DNA from: Viola odorata
Taxonomy: Eukaryota > Streptophyta > Magnoliopsida > Malpighiales > Violaceae
DNA length: 64,000 bases
Assembly (NCBI GenBank): GCA_963691705.1
Contig: OY829539.1
Span: 75,985,255-76,049,254 of the forward strand
Reading direction: 5' to 3'
Part shown: piece by piece, positions 10,754 to 22,255 of the stretch
How positions within the stretch are numbered: the stretch's first letter is position 1
Layout: every line of letters begins with the position of its first letter
Notes under the pieces: generated by a model
The model's database searches: none
What the model was told of the DNA's origin: nothing
Seen by the model: only the letters and a program-made list of their open reading frames with translations
Made by a program: the position numbers and the translations under genes

Positions 10754-12960
10754 CAAAATTAAAACGCAAATGAACATGAATAGAGTTGTTTAATGGTTAG
10801 ACTTTAATTGTTATTTATTAATAACTTACTATTATAATTACCTATCTAAATTTTTAATTTAATAATGACAATAATGTGCTAAATTTTTATGACTTCTCTT
10901 CTTACATCAACTTTATATACACTATTTTTGTGCCCACGCGATACGCGAGATGTTATTATTTTAACCAAAAAATTTAAAAATAATACTTCATGGAATTAAA
11001 ATATATTATTGGCACAATAATATCGAATTTATTCAGTTTTATTTGTATAACGATTAAAATGAAAACCTTATTTGGAAGTCTATTTGTATAAGGATCAAAG
11101 TTAACGAATTAAAATGAATAAAAAGTTATTCCAATTTATTTGTTAATGAATTAAAATGATAACTTTTTAGTATTTATGTTATCTTATTCAAATAAATAAT
11201 TTAAGATTATGAAGGACAAAATAAATAGAATAAAGATTGAGTAATAATAAAAATTGACATTTAAGTATTTTACTTTATTATATAAATAAATTAATTGATT
11301 AAATAAACCTAGGAATAATTAGTTAGGAATTTCTAACACTATGTGCCAACACTAAGTTAATTTTTTTTTTTGCATCAATTTTATATTATATTATGTATAG
11401 ATATATAGATTTCATGGTAGAGAAAGAGGCGCCGGATGAGCTGAAAACTCCTGTATAGGTTGCTAATTTCGTAAAGAAAGAAGGTCGTTCCATTATCATT
11501 CAGATTCGACGAGGATGCACAAGCCGCTGTGGTTCAGAAAAAGTGCATATGACTTATGCCTCGAAGTCACAAGTTCCGTGAATCAGTCAAAAAGGGGTAA
11601 TGTAGGCACACGTATGTACGAGGAAATCCTAAAATCAAGACACTAGTGTTCTTAAATTGCCATCACAACAAAAGAACGGAACAAAAGGATAATTAATGCG
11701 AACTCGTAAGATTTCTTGCATATAAACAAGCCTCGAAGGTCATTTACATTTCATGTTTAATAAAAAAAATTCTATAGAAACTGTAGGTCCTTTAGCTATG
11801 TGCAATTGTGCTGCTGTGCAGAACTAGTGAAAAAAGAGATGTTCATTTCGATCTTGTATGCTTTGCCCGACGGGTGTCTCCAACTGTGAAGGAACATCTC
11901 TGAACTTTTTGTGTGTTTAAGCTCATCATATCTACACAGCATGTTTAATTTCTTGACGTAGAACAATTCTCATTCTGATATGTATAAGTTGTTTGAAGCA
12001 CATCAGTAGTGGCATGCCCAGACTAATGTAGAAGATAAATAAGCTACTATCAACAACAATACAGTTGAACATGCCATCGCCTGCAAAAACAAAAGTGGTT
12101 CAACTTGATGTCTGACCAGTGGGAAAGGAAAATAAACAAGATCTATCCACATAAACGTTGACACAGGCTAGTCATGAACTCCCTACTGAAAGTGAAATAT
12201 TTTGCCTGAGACTTACCGCAATCCAAAACTTCTACATTGAACTACATCACTAGCAAAATGTTTCTTAAGAATATTTGAGTCTTTTTCTTCTAATAGAGTT
12301 ACTATATACCAGCACCTACATAATGGTTGTTTCTTAAGAATCATACAGAGCTGCTGAAAAATAGGGATTTAAATGTGTCAAGTAGCTCCAATTATTATGA
12401 TTGTAAGCATAATGAACAGCCTCATGCAATACCCAATAGTATATTAGATGTGCGCATTTTCTTTTACTTTCACAAACATGTCAATTTCATAAACATGTCA
12501 ATTTCAAAAACATGGACTGACAAACATCTGGTTTTCCAGATTACTCCCACAGAGCTTTCCAAAATTACAGGTATTCAAACAAGTTATTAGAGCATTAGTA
12601 TCCCTTGTATACGCAAAACCATCATCATTTGTATACGCAAAACAGCCACTGCTGCATCATTATTGGCATACGACACAGCCACAAAACCATCATCAATTTC
12701 ATACGAAAAACTGCTACATGCCCATCATCATTTGCATACAAAAAACAGCCACAAAACAGACCCGAAATCAATCACAAAAACCAGCATTATTGAGCTCATA
12801 ACTTGAGCATTAAACCCACACGAAAACATCATTACAAGACAGGAAATCAGCACCAAAACCAACGTCATTTACACCAGCAAAACAGCTACGATACTAGCAT
12901 GATTTACACACATACAAGCATAAAAACCAGCCACAAACAAGCATAAAAACCAGTCAAGCA

Positions 12961-13054
12961 AGCATGAAAAATGGCAGAAAAATGAGCATGAAAACACAGC
13001 CGAAACAAGCATGAAAATTGGCAGAAAAATGAGCATGAAAACCCAGCCGAAACA
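12961..13054. repeat. Two-copy 47-bp tandem repeat
   Basis: AGCATGAAAAATGGCAGAAA starts at 12961 and recurs with few changes at 13008 (period 47). The wider region 12600-13080 is built of related AAAACAGCCAC/AAGCATAAAAACCAG words, so it is an eroded satellite-like patch inside the Harbinger-type element. The ORFs over it, rich in Cys and Phe on the minus strand, are products of the repeat and not genes. Confidence 0.85.
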
Positions 13055-14343
13055 AGCATAATAACCAGCCGAAATAGCCACACATTGAATGGGAGAGAGT
13101 GAATGAAAAAACTACATGACAGGTCAACCTCCAAAAAGTAAATAAAATCTGGTTTATAAAATATCCTTTTACTTTCTAGGAAACCAAAATAATATTACAA
13201 AACATTTCTCCTAAGTGATGGCAACCGATCAATTTGAATTTGGCTAACAAAAGTATTAGCGTAGCAAAATGAAACAATTCTTCAGTCAAACAATATCTGA
13301 AAATGTGTTCTCTAACTCTCTTAACCCCAACATACATCTCTTATATTCTGAATGAATAAGCAGACCATGGAAAAGGGTCATTGTTAACAGACATAACTTG
13401 ATGCTAGCCAACAATTAATCAAGTGAGAAGCAAGAAAACTTACCAGAGAGAAGCACACTGAGTGCAAGAGTGTGAAACGGTGGTGGATTGAAGAAGAGTG
13501 AAACGGTGACTAGGGTCAGATGTGTGGGCGACTGAAACCCTAATTTTGCAGAAAAATGCACAGATTTGGTAAGAAATGGAGATTGAATGAAAGAAAAAAC
13601 AATGAGATGTTTATTAGTAATGGATGAAACTGAGGAAAAATTAAAAGAAGAAGCGATACCTGAACAACTTTGACGAGGGTGGAGGCCCGCGTGAGAAAAG
13701 GGTAGGAGAAGAAGAAAGCAACGACGACGACAGTGGAGCCCAAAGGGAAGGAACGGCAGCCGGTGGTGAGAGGAGAATTTCAAACCCTAGATTGTAGAAA
13801 AGGATGAGAGGAGAATGAGGTACGATTTGCGTTGTTTTTGGTTTATAACATGGCAGATTTGTAATTAAGATGAAGATGCCTTAATATTTTTGTCCAAAAT
13901 TGTCTACAAGTCCAGCTTCCCGCATTCTTCAAATTGCCTCTAAAAGCCACTACTGGGAGCATGGGCAACCATGTTTTCAGAACCGGACCGGACCGGCCGG
14001 TTCCGTCCGGTTCAACCGGATTTTTAACGTTTTCGGTCCGATTCACCTTTTGGACCGGATTGCCCTCTGACCCGGGTCCGACCGGACGAACCGGCCGGTT
14101 TTTTGCCGGCCGGTTTTATCCCAAACCATCCGGTTTGCTCACTTGCCAAAACGACGCCGTTTTGATACCTTCCCAAAACGGCGTCGTTTTGCTTAGTGAC
14201 TTAAATTACCTCTCCTCTTCCACGAATTCTTTTCTTTTTGCCTGGGTTTTAATTTGTTTCAGCACAGCAGTAGAGCAACACCCAAAACGAAAACCCAAAC
14301 CCTAGATCAGCGACCGGCGGCGGCAGACAGGACGTGCGGCGAC

Positions 14344-14397
14344 GGCGACGGCAACGGCACAGGCGACGGCAACAGCACAGGCGACGGCAACGGCACA
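14344..14397. repeat. 18-bp minisatellite, three copies
   Basis: Unit GGCGACGGCAACGGCACA at 14344, 14362 (one change) and 14380. In the forward frame it would encode GDGNGT repeats; it sits in the presumed leader of the hAT element, so coding use is doubtful. Confidence 0.9.
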
Positions 14398-14929
14398 GGC
14401 GGCGACAGGTACGAAACTTTTCCTTTTTTTTTGTTTTCGTAAATACATTAAATTAATTTATTAGATGTTGCCGAATTTTAGGAAAAATCTATAAAATCAA
14501 ACCTGTAAAATCTATAAGATTGGAAAGAAAATAATAATTGATAACATATTGTCTATGGTTTATTGCATAGAGTATTATTTTGTCAATTGGACCAAATTGC
14601 TGCAACGACCTTCCTAATTTCTCGTTTATTTTTTTAATTTTCTCTTATTCAACTTCTTTGGCAATTGGGTATTGCATGAAGTGACCGTAATCACTTTCTA
14701 CCAACTTCTTTGGAAATCGACATGCTTGTAGAAAGGGAGAGAGGAAAAAAAAATATAGTTAATTTATTTATTAAAAAAATTACCAAGAATTTTCAGAAAA
14801 GAAAGCATGATTAATTATATCAATTTTTGGACTGATTTTGCCAATTTATAAAAGTTAGGATTATTTTCGACAAATTAAAAATAAATGTGAGGGATGGATT
14901 TTAAAATTTTATATAAATGTAGAGACTAA

Positions 14930-15049
14930 AATGTGCTTGATGATGACAATGATGAAGATGAAGGAAATGAAAGCGGATTTTTTGTTCAAGACATTTTCGA
15001 CAACACTAGTGGCTCGACCTCTCAACCTGAAACCAATCCATGGAATTAA
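14930..15049 (+). pseudogene. C-terminal remnant of a hAT transposase
   Basis: Forty codons open from a stop at 14927 to TAA at 15047-15049. The peptide is acidic and then polar, DDDNDEDEGNESGF and GSTSQPETNPWN, the style of the tail that follows the dimerisation domain in plant hAT transposases. Everything upstream (BED finger, RNase H fold, hATC) is deleted. It lies close to the right TIR, as expected for a plus-strand transposase. Family assignment rests mainly on its position in the element. Confidence 0.5.
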
Positions 15050-16116
15050 TTTTGTTGTAACTTGAATATTTAGGTGTTTAAACTTTGAGAATAATTTCAT
15101 TTGAATGTTGGATTGTTTCTTTAATTTGTAATTTGGATAATTACGTGTCATTTGAATGTTAGATAGTTTCTTTATTTTTAATTTTTGATCTACTTGATAT
15201 ATTTTATTTTGATATATTATAAATTTATTTTGATATATTATAAAATGCTACAGTAAAAAAACCAGCTGGTTCAATCCGGTTTAATCCGGTTTAATAGTCT
15301 AAGATTTACCGGTTTAATGTGTGAACGGTTCCGGACGGACCAGCAACTACAATCCGGTCGAACCCGGTTCAACCCGGTTGAACCACCAAATTTCTATTTC
15401 CGGTTCTCTGTCCGGTCCGGTTCTGAAAACACTGATGGGCAGTGGTTTTTAGAGGGAATTTGTGAAGGAATCAATAGAGCTTTTGAGAAGCTCTATTGCA
15501 AAGCTGGTTTACCAAACACCAACTCTTGAGAAGCTCTATTGCAAAAGTGCTTCTCCAAACCAAACCATAACCCCAAAGGGGTACTAAGATAGTGTTTGGG
15601 ATTTGGGTTTGGGTTTGGGTTGGGTTGGGTTCAATTGAATTGCAAAAGCTGAAGAAAAGTGTTTGGGGTTAAAGGTTGGGTTGGGTTGGATTGGGTTGCT
15701 GCGTTGAGAGCAATGCTTTGCCTTGTGCTTTCCTGACTGATCCAAAATACTGCAGTGGCAAATGCACACGCTGCGTTTGCTCTCTCTCTTACTTCTTCTT
15801 CTTCTTTTTTATTTCATTTTTTTACTTTATATAATAAAACAAAATAAATTAAAAACTACCACAATAAAATCTCCATCTCAAGATAAATAATTCTAGATCC
15901 ATTTTTCCTATTTTTATTAATGTATAAAAAATGGGTTTTACACTCCAACTATTTCATTTTTATAGTTTTACCAAACACCAAAAATAATTTCTCGTTTCCC
16001 ACAGTACTTTTAAGAAATGTTTACCAAACAGCATACTAACTTTTCCAGAAGTACTTTTCCCATAGCACTTTTGCCACAGCACTTTTCGGACTAGAACCGG
16101 AACGCCAAACAGACCC

Positions 16117-16507
16117 TAAGTGAGTTAAAAGACGCTGCAACGTGTGGGAAAATGTATGGTTCGTAATGAAAGGAATTTTGTGGACGTAAAATTGAAGAAA
16201 TTTCGTATTTGCCTTAAACCCCCGTATGCTATGCACGTGGCCAAACGGCTTCTTTCCTTTCCGTTTCATCTCTTCCTGACACCGACAAGACAACCGTCAA
16301 ACAAAAAACTTCCTTCTTCCCTCAAGTTAAAACAACGTCAGGCGCGCGATAGCACCACCATCGCCAGCAGTCTCAGTTCTTTTTTATTCTTCCTATCTTT
16401 TAAGCTTTGTTCGCTGATCTTGATCTCAGCGGTCTGCAAATCACCAGGTACACCGTCAATCCTTTAACGCCTAGATCTCAGTTCTTTCTTTTAGATCCAA
16501 TATAAGC
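16117..16507. promoter_or_regulatory. Promoter and 5' leader region of the TPR gene
   Basis: The 390 bp between the Harbinger right end and the ATG at 16508. No clear TATA box. CT-rich stretches near 16380-16500 look like a 5' UTR. CACGTGGCC at 16234-16242 contains a G-box core (CACGTG). The ORF over this region is not supported. Confidence 0.4.
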
Positions 16508-18666
16508 ATGAGCTCCAACTTCAATTTCGATTTGGGTCTTGGATCGAATCGCCCCAAGTCTCTGAATGATCAAAAGAACCAAACTTCTTCGTATTCATAT
16601 TCGTCGTCTTCCACGCAATCGAAGCCTGCATGGCAACAACCCAGTAAGCCTTCATGGACCCACCAACCCGCTCCAGGTACAGGGTTAAACGGACCCACTT
16701 CGATGGTAGGTGATATTTCCGGCAAGAGCTGGAATTCTTCTGGTGCGAATACGGGTACAGGAATTGGGATTGTGGGGAAGAATCCGAATTTGTTTGGCGA
16801 TCTGCTAAACTCTGCTTTGGGTCAAGGGAGCAAAGGTAATGGTAATGTTCTTTTGAAGAATGCTGCTCCCACGCGAAATCAAAGCCCATATTCGACGGGT
16901 AATTTGGCTGATTCGTTGCCGAAGACGAGTAATTCTGCCAAAAGTGGGGTAAGTTGGGGATCGAGTAGTAGTTCTGGTGGTGGGTATAATACGAGTAGCG
17001 GTGGTGTTAATGTCAATGCTAATAAGAGTTCAAATCTTGGGGGTCCATCGATTAAGAGTATGAGTGGAGGAGTAGGTGGCATTGGAAGTGGAATGGGTGG
17101 AAACAGGGACCCTTTTGGTTCTCTGGTTGATTTTGGGATGAAACAAAAACCTGTTGTTTCTAATTCCACTGGTAAAGATAATATGGTTAACTCTGGTGGC
17201 AATTCATTTGGGGATTTTCAAAATGCTTCCTCAAAGCCAAGTGCAGCAGCTTTTCCGTCAGGTGGTTTTGGTGTTAAGAGCAATGATTTCATGGGATCAA
17301 GTGCGACTTCGAATATTGATGATTTTGGGATCTTCAATGATCAAAAGCAGAAGCAGCGTTCTGGTCAAACTGCAGCTAGTGATCCGCTTGAAATGTTCTT
17401 TCCTTCATCCGGAGGTGCAGCCACTTCAAAAGTAGGTGGTGGTCAGCAGTTCTCAGAAGTTGATGATTGGGGATTGGACACGGAGTTTGGAGGAGGTGGT
17501 GGCGGGAATGATTCAGGTGGTGCCACCACTGAGCTTGAAGGGCTTCCGCCTCCACCTGCTGGGGTAACAGCTTCCTCGGCGAAGAACAAGGGAATTGATA
17601 ACAAAAGGCAGGGCCAGTATGCAGATGCCATCAAGTGGTTGTCTTGGGCTGTAGTACTTCTTGAGAAATCAGGTGATACCCCTTCCACTGCAGACGTATT
17701 GTCATGCAGAGCCTCTTGCTATAAAGAAGTTGGTGAGTATAAGAAGGCAGTGGCAGACTGCTCCAAGGTACATTCATGCCTTCCTTTCTCCCTGTATTAG
17801 TTACTTCTGCTAGTTGAGTTATGAATTTGGATGGATTGCTTAAATGCGCAACACCTGCTATTATTCATGGAAACTGTGAATTGAGACTAGTATTCTTCAT
17901 ATGTTTTGGGTTTAGAGGCAGAGAGTAGAAATGGGCTACACATAGGTTATGAGCTGAAAATAAGGAATTTTACATTTTTTGCATGGTTGGCGCCCCACTT
18001 CAAATCAAATGTTAGAAGCATTTTGCTATGAGCCAAGTGCCACTTGTGTGCTATCTAATTAGCTAACCTATAATTTCCTAGCCCTCTTTGTCTAGAAGCC
18101 TGGATTCACTGCTCATTACTAGTGCAGTGCGACCCCTTGGTATGACTGCATTTTGCTAGCTCTGTACACTTGTGATTACTGAAATCTTGTTGAGAATTAG
18201 CAACTAAACACTACTGACTCAATAAGCATGGATATTTGGTCCAGTGGTTTAGCCCGTCTCATACCTGATGTGAGCTGATACTAACTCCACATTTCCATTG
18301 ACTACTCATGCCACCAAATTACTTAGTTCGTTGGCACCCAAAATTTGACCTGGACTACAACTCTTTTATGATATGACGATAATGCATTACAACTGTTCAT
18401 CCATGCATTAGGGATTGATGTAGTAACGTTTTATTCTTTTTCGTACTCCTGATATGTTGGGGGGGCTTTATGGTCTGCTTCATGATGTTCAGGTACTCGA
18501 GCATGATGCTGCCAACGTATCTGTCCTTGTACAGCGTGCACTCCTGTATGAGAGTATGGAGAAGTACAGACTTGGGGCGGAAGACCTGAGGACTGTTCTG
18601 AAGATTGATCCTGTTAATAGGGTCGCGAGGAGTACCATTCATCGCCTGAATAAACTGGCAGATTAA
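16508..18666 (+). CDS. TPR-domain protein with long Gly/Ser-rich N-terminus
   Basis: Two exons, 16508-17767 and 18493-18666, 477 residues. The first about 350 residues are low-complexity (Gly, Ser, Asn) and probably disordered, with short acidic-phenylalanine motifs such as NLFGDLLNSALG, DPFGSLVDFG, IDDFGIF and EVDDWGLDTEFGG, a pattern seen in clathrin/auxilin-type adaptors. After PPPPAG (about residues 348-353) come TPR helices: NKGIDNKRQGQYADAIKWLS, ADVLSCRASCYKEVGEYKKA, and, in exon 2, VLVQRALLYESMEKYRLGAEDL. The C-terminal end is RLNKLAD. TPRs bind partner proteins; the partner is unknown here. The intron (725 bp) is at a phase 0 position inside the TPR block. Function is not established from sequence; a trafficking or chaperone-adaptor role is inference. 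Confidence 0.88.
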
Positions 18667-21029
18667 TCAGGTTCTGAACTTTTGTATTGGCATTATAGTT
18701 TCTTTGTTTAGAATACCACATCCTCCTTCTACTAAACCTGTGGGGAGCAAGAACTTCTTTTACTGAATACTTGTATTCCAATTGGTAATTCTGGCTTTTG
18801 AAATTTCATATTTGTTGACTGTAATTGGAAATGATCGTTATTCAACACTTCAAGAAGGGTTTGGAATATTGTAATTTCACACTGGAGAGTGTGTTGTGGA
18901 AAGAGGCATAATGTTATGGACCATTTTCTTTCATTTTCTTTCTCATGCTTCAATGGAATCATGTGCTTGTATTTGTCCCAGTGCTTCTGTTCGAACGCAC
19001 GAATTAGCGAGAGTGCGAGCTTATAGTTTAGTGATACTAGTTTAGCTGAAAGAGTTAGATCCTGAAACCAGAGATTATTCTGTTCCTATGGGCAGAGGAA
19101 AAATGATGTGGTGATTTGAGAAATCTGTATGAGAAGAGATCGGTTGCAACAAGATAATGAGGCATGGTACATCATTTTTGCTGGCAATATATTATCTACT
19201 ACTACCACCAGTTCACAGTTTAAGGGACAGTGACGTGGGCCTTTGTCAAGTACATAAGCAACAATAAATGGACAACTGCCAGTGGAGAGTCCATTCATCA
19301 TCAACTTTCTTCTTCTTCTTCCTCCTCCTCCGTAGAATGAAACTTAATCGTCACTGATTTGTTGTTCATAATAAATCTTAATCGTCACTGATTTGTTGTT
19401 CATAATAAATGGCTGTTAATTAATTAAGCCCAATTAGGCTAATTCTTGGGCTTGTTTCCTAATATTTGCAGGCCCACAGTTTAGAAATTAGTCTCCTGAT
19501 TAAATTGAATGTGGAGGAGATTTATTTTTTATAGATTATCCAACCTTATATAGGAGGACTTGAAAATTAGTAATTTTACCCATGCCATTTCCACATTTTA
19601 TATAGGAATCCCTTTCCAGCATTAAATTCACCTTATTTCTTTATAAGTAAGTGCCCAGCATTTAATAACTCGTGACAACTTTGTCGATTGACCTTATTCC
19701 ATGTCATCCATCATATGATCATGGAAAATGACGCACCACCTAAAGCGACGTCGTTACTCCAAATCAAGGTTCAGATTGTAATTAATTGGATTCTAACTTT
19801 CTAAGATTATTTTTGAAAAATAAAATGCAATTTCCCTCAGCTTGGCGGTTCTAATGTTTTTTTGGAACCACCACTGAGCAATGAGTGACGCTGCGTTAAC
19901 AATCAAATCTCGCCTGGTTCCACTGACCCGAGATTTTAATATTTATGTATGCCAGCATGCATATGGAATGGGAAAAAAATTAGTTATTTTTAATTTTTTA
20001 CTACTTTACTTTTATTGTCAATTCAAATTATAGTTAGCGAAAAAATAGAGGTGACCAACCAAAAAATCACTACCAAATTTTTTCTAACATTATTCTTTAC
20101 TAGCGATCATCCATCCATTACTTGATTTGTTATACATATATAACATAGCCAGCAGTTTCATCTCCCACCTATGCGCGCGTCTGCGTTGGCTGAATTATTG
20201 ATCAGCTAAGATTACACTCGACAAACAACATTAATCTAGAGAATTGAATCTGAAAATTATACAGCAACAAGAACAAGAACAAGAACAAAGGAGGGAGTTG
20301 TTTTTCTCAAACCCTTTAGCAGCAGCAGCAGATCTCCTAATAAAATTGCCTTCTAATTGCTGAAATCTCGAATTGGGCTTCAACTAGTTGTAAAGAAATC
20401 TGCCTAGCGCAGTTCAGTCCCGCAATCACGTGTGAAGCCTTCTTGCATCAAAACAATTCCAAATTTTGAAAACTTGCTCTCACAATACCTAAATATAAAT
20501 GATAAATATGACCACAAATCATTAATATCTATTCAATTTTATGCACAAATTCGGAATCCAAGGCCGTAGATAAACTCTGCTTGAATGGAGCTGATACGAT
20601 GGTGGTGGTGTTGGTGGTGGTGATAGATGAGAATGACGTGGATGACAGTGATGGAAATGGTTTGGTGATGATGGTCCTGTGGTAGATGAAGATGACGTCG
20701 TTGATGTAGAAAGAATGGGTTTGCTTGATGGAGGATGTGTGGGGTGCTAAAAAATCGAAGAGGAGGAATCTGGACATTTAGGATTGTTTCTTTGCTTGGG
20801 TCGTGTTGGTTTTCTTTTACCAGCACTACCAGTTACCACTACCAGTTCAAGATGAAGAGCAGCTTGAGAAGGAAGAAGAAGAAGAAAGGTTGCTCAGCTT
20901 GAGAAGGATGAAGAGGAAAAAGAGGAAGCGCTCTGTTTGAGAAAGAAAAGAAAGAAGGTATTTACGACAATAACGGCTTTTGTCTCTAATTTTTTTCCTT
21001 TTCCTTTCGAAGAAATATTTTAAGAGCCC
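18667..21029. other. Intergenic; no supported gene
   Basis: Holds the TPR-gene 3' flank, a 34-bp tandem duplication (19343-19410), and a simple-repeat-rich patch at 20270-20950 (CAAGAA repeats, GGTGGT/GATGAT triplets, GAAGAAGAA). The His-rich reverse ORFs at 20529-20826 come from the triplet repeats and are not accepted as genes. Confidence 0.6.
19343..19410. repeat. Perfect 34-bp tandem duplication
   Basis: CTTAATCGTCACTGATTTGT... at 19343-19376 is repeated base for base at 19377-19410. No gene is affected. Perfect identity suggests a recent slippage or repair event, or possibly an assembly artefact. Confidence 0.95.
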
Positions 21030-21465
21030 GGAAGGAAATTTTTACAATTTATTTCCTCCGTATTTTTTTTGCTGTCTTTATTATTCTCTTTGCACTTTTT
21101 TTTGCATATAAAAAAAATTTTAAAAATTTCCTTTTCCTTCTTCCATCCAAATCCTTATTCTCATATATAGATTTAAGTAGAACCTCATCTCACTTTATTT
21201 CAACGAACTTATAAATAACTTTGGCTGAAAAATAAACCATGATCTCCATAACTATACCTATTTATTTATTTTTTAGAACCACAGTCACTTGTATAACCAC
21301 TCATTACAAGCATTAAATCTGACAGATCTAATGAAAGAGATACCTACTTAATCAATACTACTTATTATAGTGTTAGTGTGTGACTAATATGACTTGATTT
21401 ATAGTATTCTATTTCAATAAAAAAACTTCCGTTGAAATATTGAGCTTCCTCATAGAATGATAAAC
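21030..21465. repeat. Dispersed repeat, copy 1
   Basis: About 435 bp closely similar, in the same orientation, to 24541-24966. Shared blocks include GGAAGGAAATTTT at the start, ACCATGATCTCCATAACTAT, GTGACTAATATGACTTGATT and ATATTGAGCTTCCTCATA at the end. Copy 1 is followed at about 21515-21535 by a Stowaway-like end (CGGAGGGAGTA). No coding potential; the family is unknown, probably a MITE or LTR fragment. Confidence 0.85.
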
Positions 21466-22255
21466 ATAATAACATATACTCATTGAAATACGTATATGAA
21501 TAGTAAACGACGTTATTTAATCCCGGAGGGAGTAAAAGTTTCAATTTAGACTTTTTTAAGTAGTTAATGTATTTAAAAATAGTAATAAATGATTTGTTTT
21601 TTGAAAATTGGAACATAAATGTAACAAATAATGTATAACTTACATGAAAATTTGAAAAAATTAATGAGATAAATAAAAAAAATGAAATATTAAAAAAAAA
21701 TGCAAATAGAAGATAAATAAATTTTATGTAATAAATTTTTATTTTTTATGGTTTAGACATACTTAATATCAAGGTGTGAGTGAGCCTATGCAGCCTCACA
21801 TAAAGTTGGAATTTAAAAAATCTTATCTTTTAAAATTTTTATAATATTTAAGGATTTTTTAATTATCATTTATATTTTTTATTTATAAGCGAATTTGAGT
21901 TTGAATCCTTATTGATACTTTTATTATTAGTGAGGTAACCTATTTTTTATTAATAAAGTGTAATTGGTCCCACCTTGCAATTTTCTAAAAAAAAATCTTT
22001 TTTTAAATTTTTTTTTGACAACAATTTTAAAGTTAGTATTTGTATTTTTATGGTTAAAACAAAAAAATACAGTAATTAAATTAAATTATATTAATTGTAT
22101 ACTATAACAATATTATAAAAATAAATTGCATGCTTAATTGATTGCCCCAATCAGTGGTTTAGTTGAATTAGGTTTTATTTTCGGAATATTTAATTATTAT
22201 AGTTCCGTTCAAATACCATAGGGATTGGGATTAGGACGGATCCATATATAAGTTG
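21466..22255. other. AT-rich intergenic, promoter of the F-box gene
   Basis: Very AT-rich, no ORF of note. CATATATAAG at 22242-22251 lies immediately before the first ATG (22256) and about 55 bp before the second (22304), so if it is the TATA box the downstream ATG at 22304 is the better start. Confidence 0.5.

Larger units (their letters stand above)
13969..15434. mobile_element. hAT-superfamily element (1.47 kb), internally deleted
   Basis: Terminal inverted repeats CCATGTTTTCAGAACCGG (13969) and, inverted, CAGTGTTTTCAGAACCGG (ending 15434), flanked by 8-bp target duplications ATGGGCAA (13961-13968) and ATGGGCAG (15435-15442), one mismatch. Sub-terminal DNA is packed with CCGGTT-type motifs at both ends, a hAT habit. 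Near the left end is a GC-rich leader with CAGCGACCGGCGGCGGCAG resembling a transposase 5' exon. Near the right end a short coding remnant (about 14930-15049) survives. No catalytic core or BED zinc finger is left, so the copy is non-autonomous. It is nested in the Harbinger-type element and so is younger. Confidence 0.82.
10086..16116. mobile_element. 6-kb TIR element, PIF/Harbinger type, non-autonomous, with nested insertions
   Basis: The ends are inverted repeats of roughly 150 bp: left starts GGGTCTGTTTGGC at 10086, right ends GCCAAACAGACCC at 16116. Both arms continue with AAAAGTGCTGTGG- and GTTTGGTAAACATTTCTTAAAAG-type blocks in opposite orientation (left to about 10255, right from about 15955). 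A 3-bp TAA flanks both sides (10083-10085 and 16117-16119), the TWA target duplication of PIF/Harbinger elements. No DDE transposase or Myb-like ORF could be read across the interior, which is AT-rich and holds a microsatellite, minisatellites and a later hAT insertion. It separates the polygalacturonase pair from the TPR gene. Confidence 0.8.

Noticed and set aside
12869..13134. Cys/Phe-rich minus-strand ORFs
   Set aside because: They are the direct product of the 47-bp and related tandem repeats.
13415..13783. Minus-strand ORFs near the right half of the Harbinger element
   Set aside because: Phe/Ser/Leu-rich, no domain and no matching exon. A transposase leader cannot be excluded but is unsupported.
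15597..15640. TTTGGG/TTGGG repeats resembling telomere DNA
   Set aside because: The plant telomere unit is TTTAGGG; this is a short degenerate G/T run inside a transposon.
20529..20826. His-rich minus-strand ORFs
   Set aside because: They arise from GGTGGT/GATGAT triplet repeats read in reverse, with no promoter or homologue.
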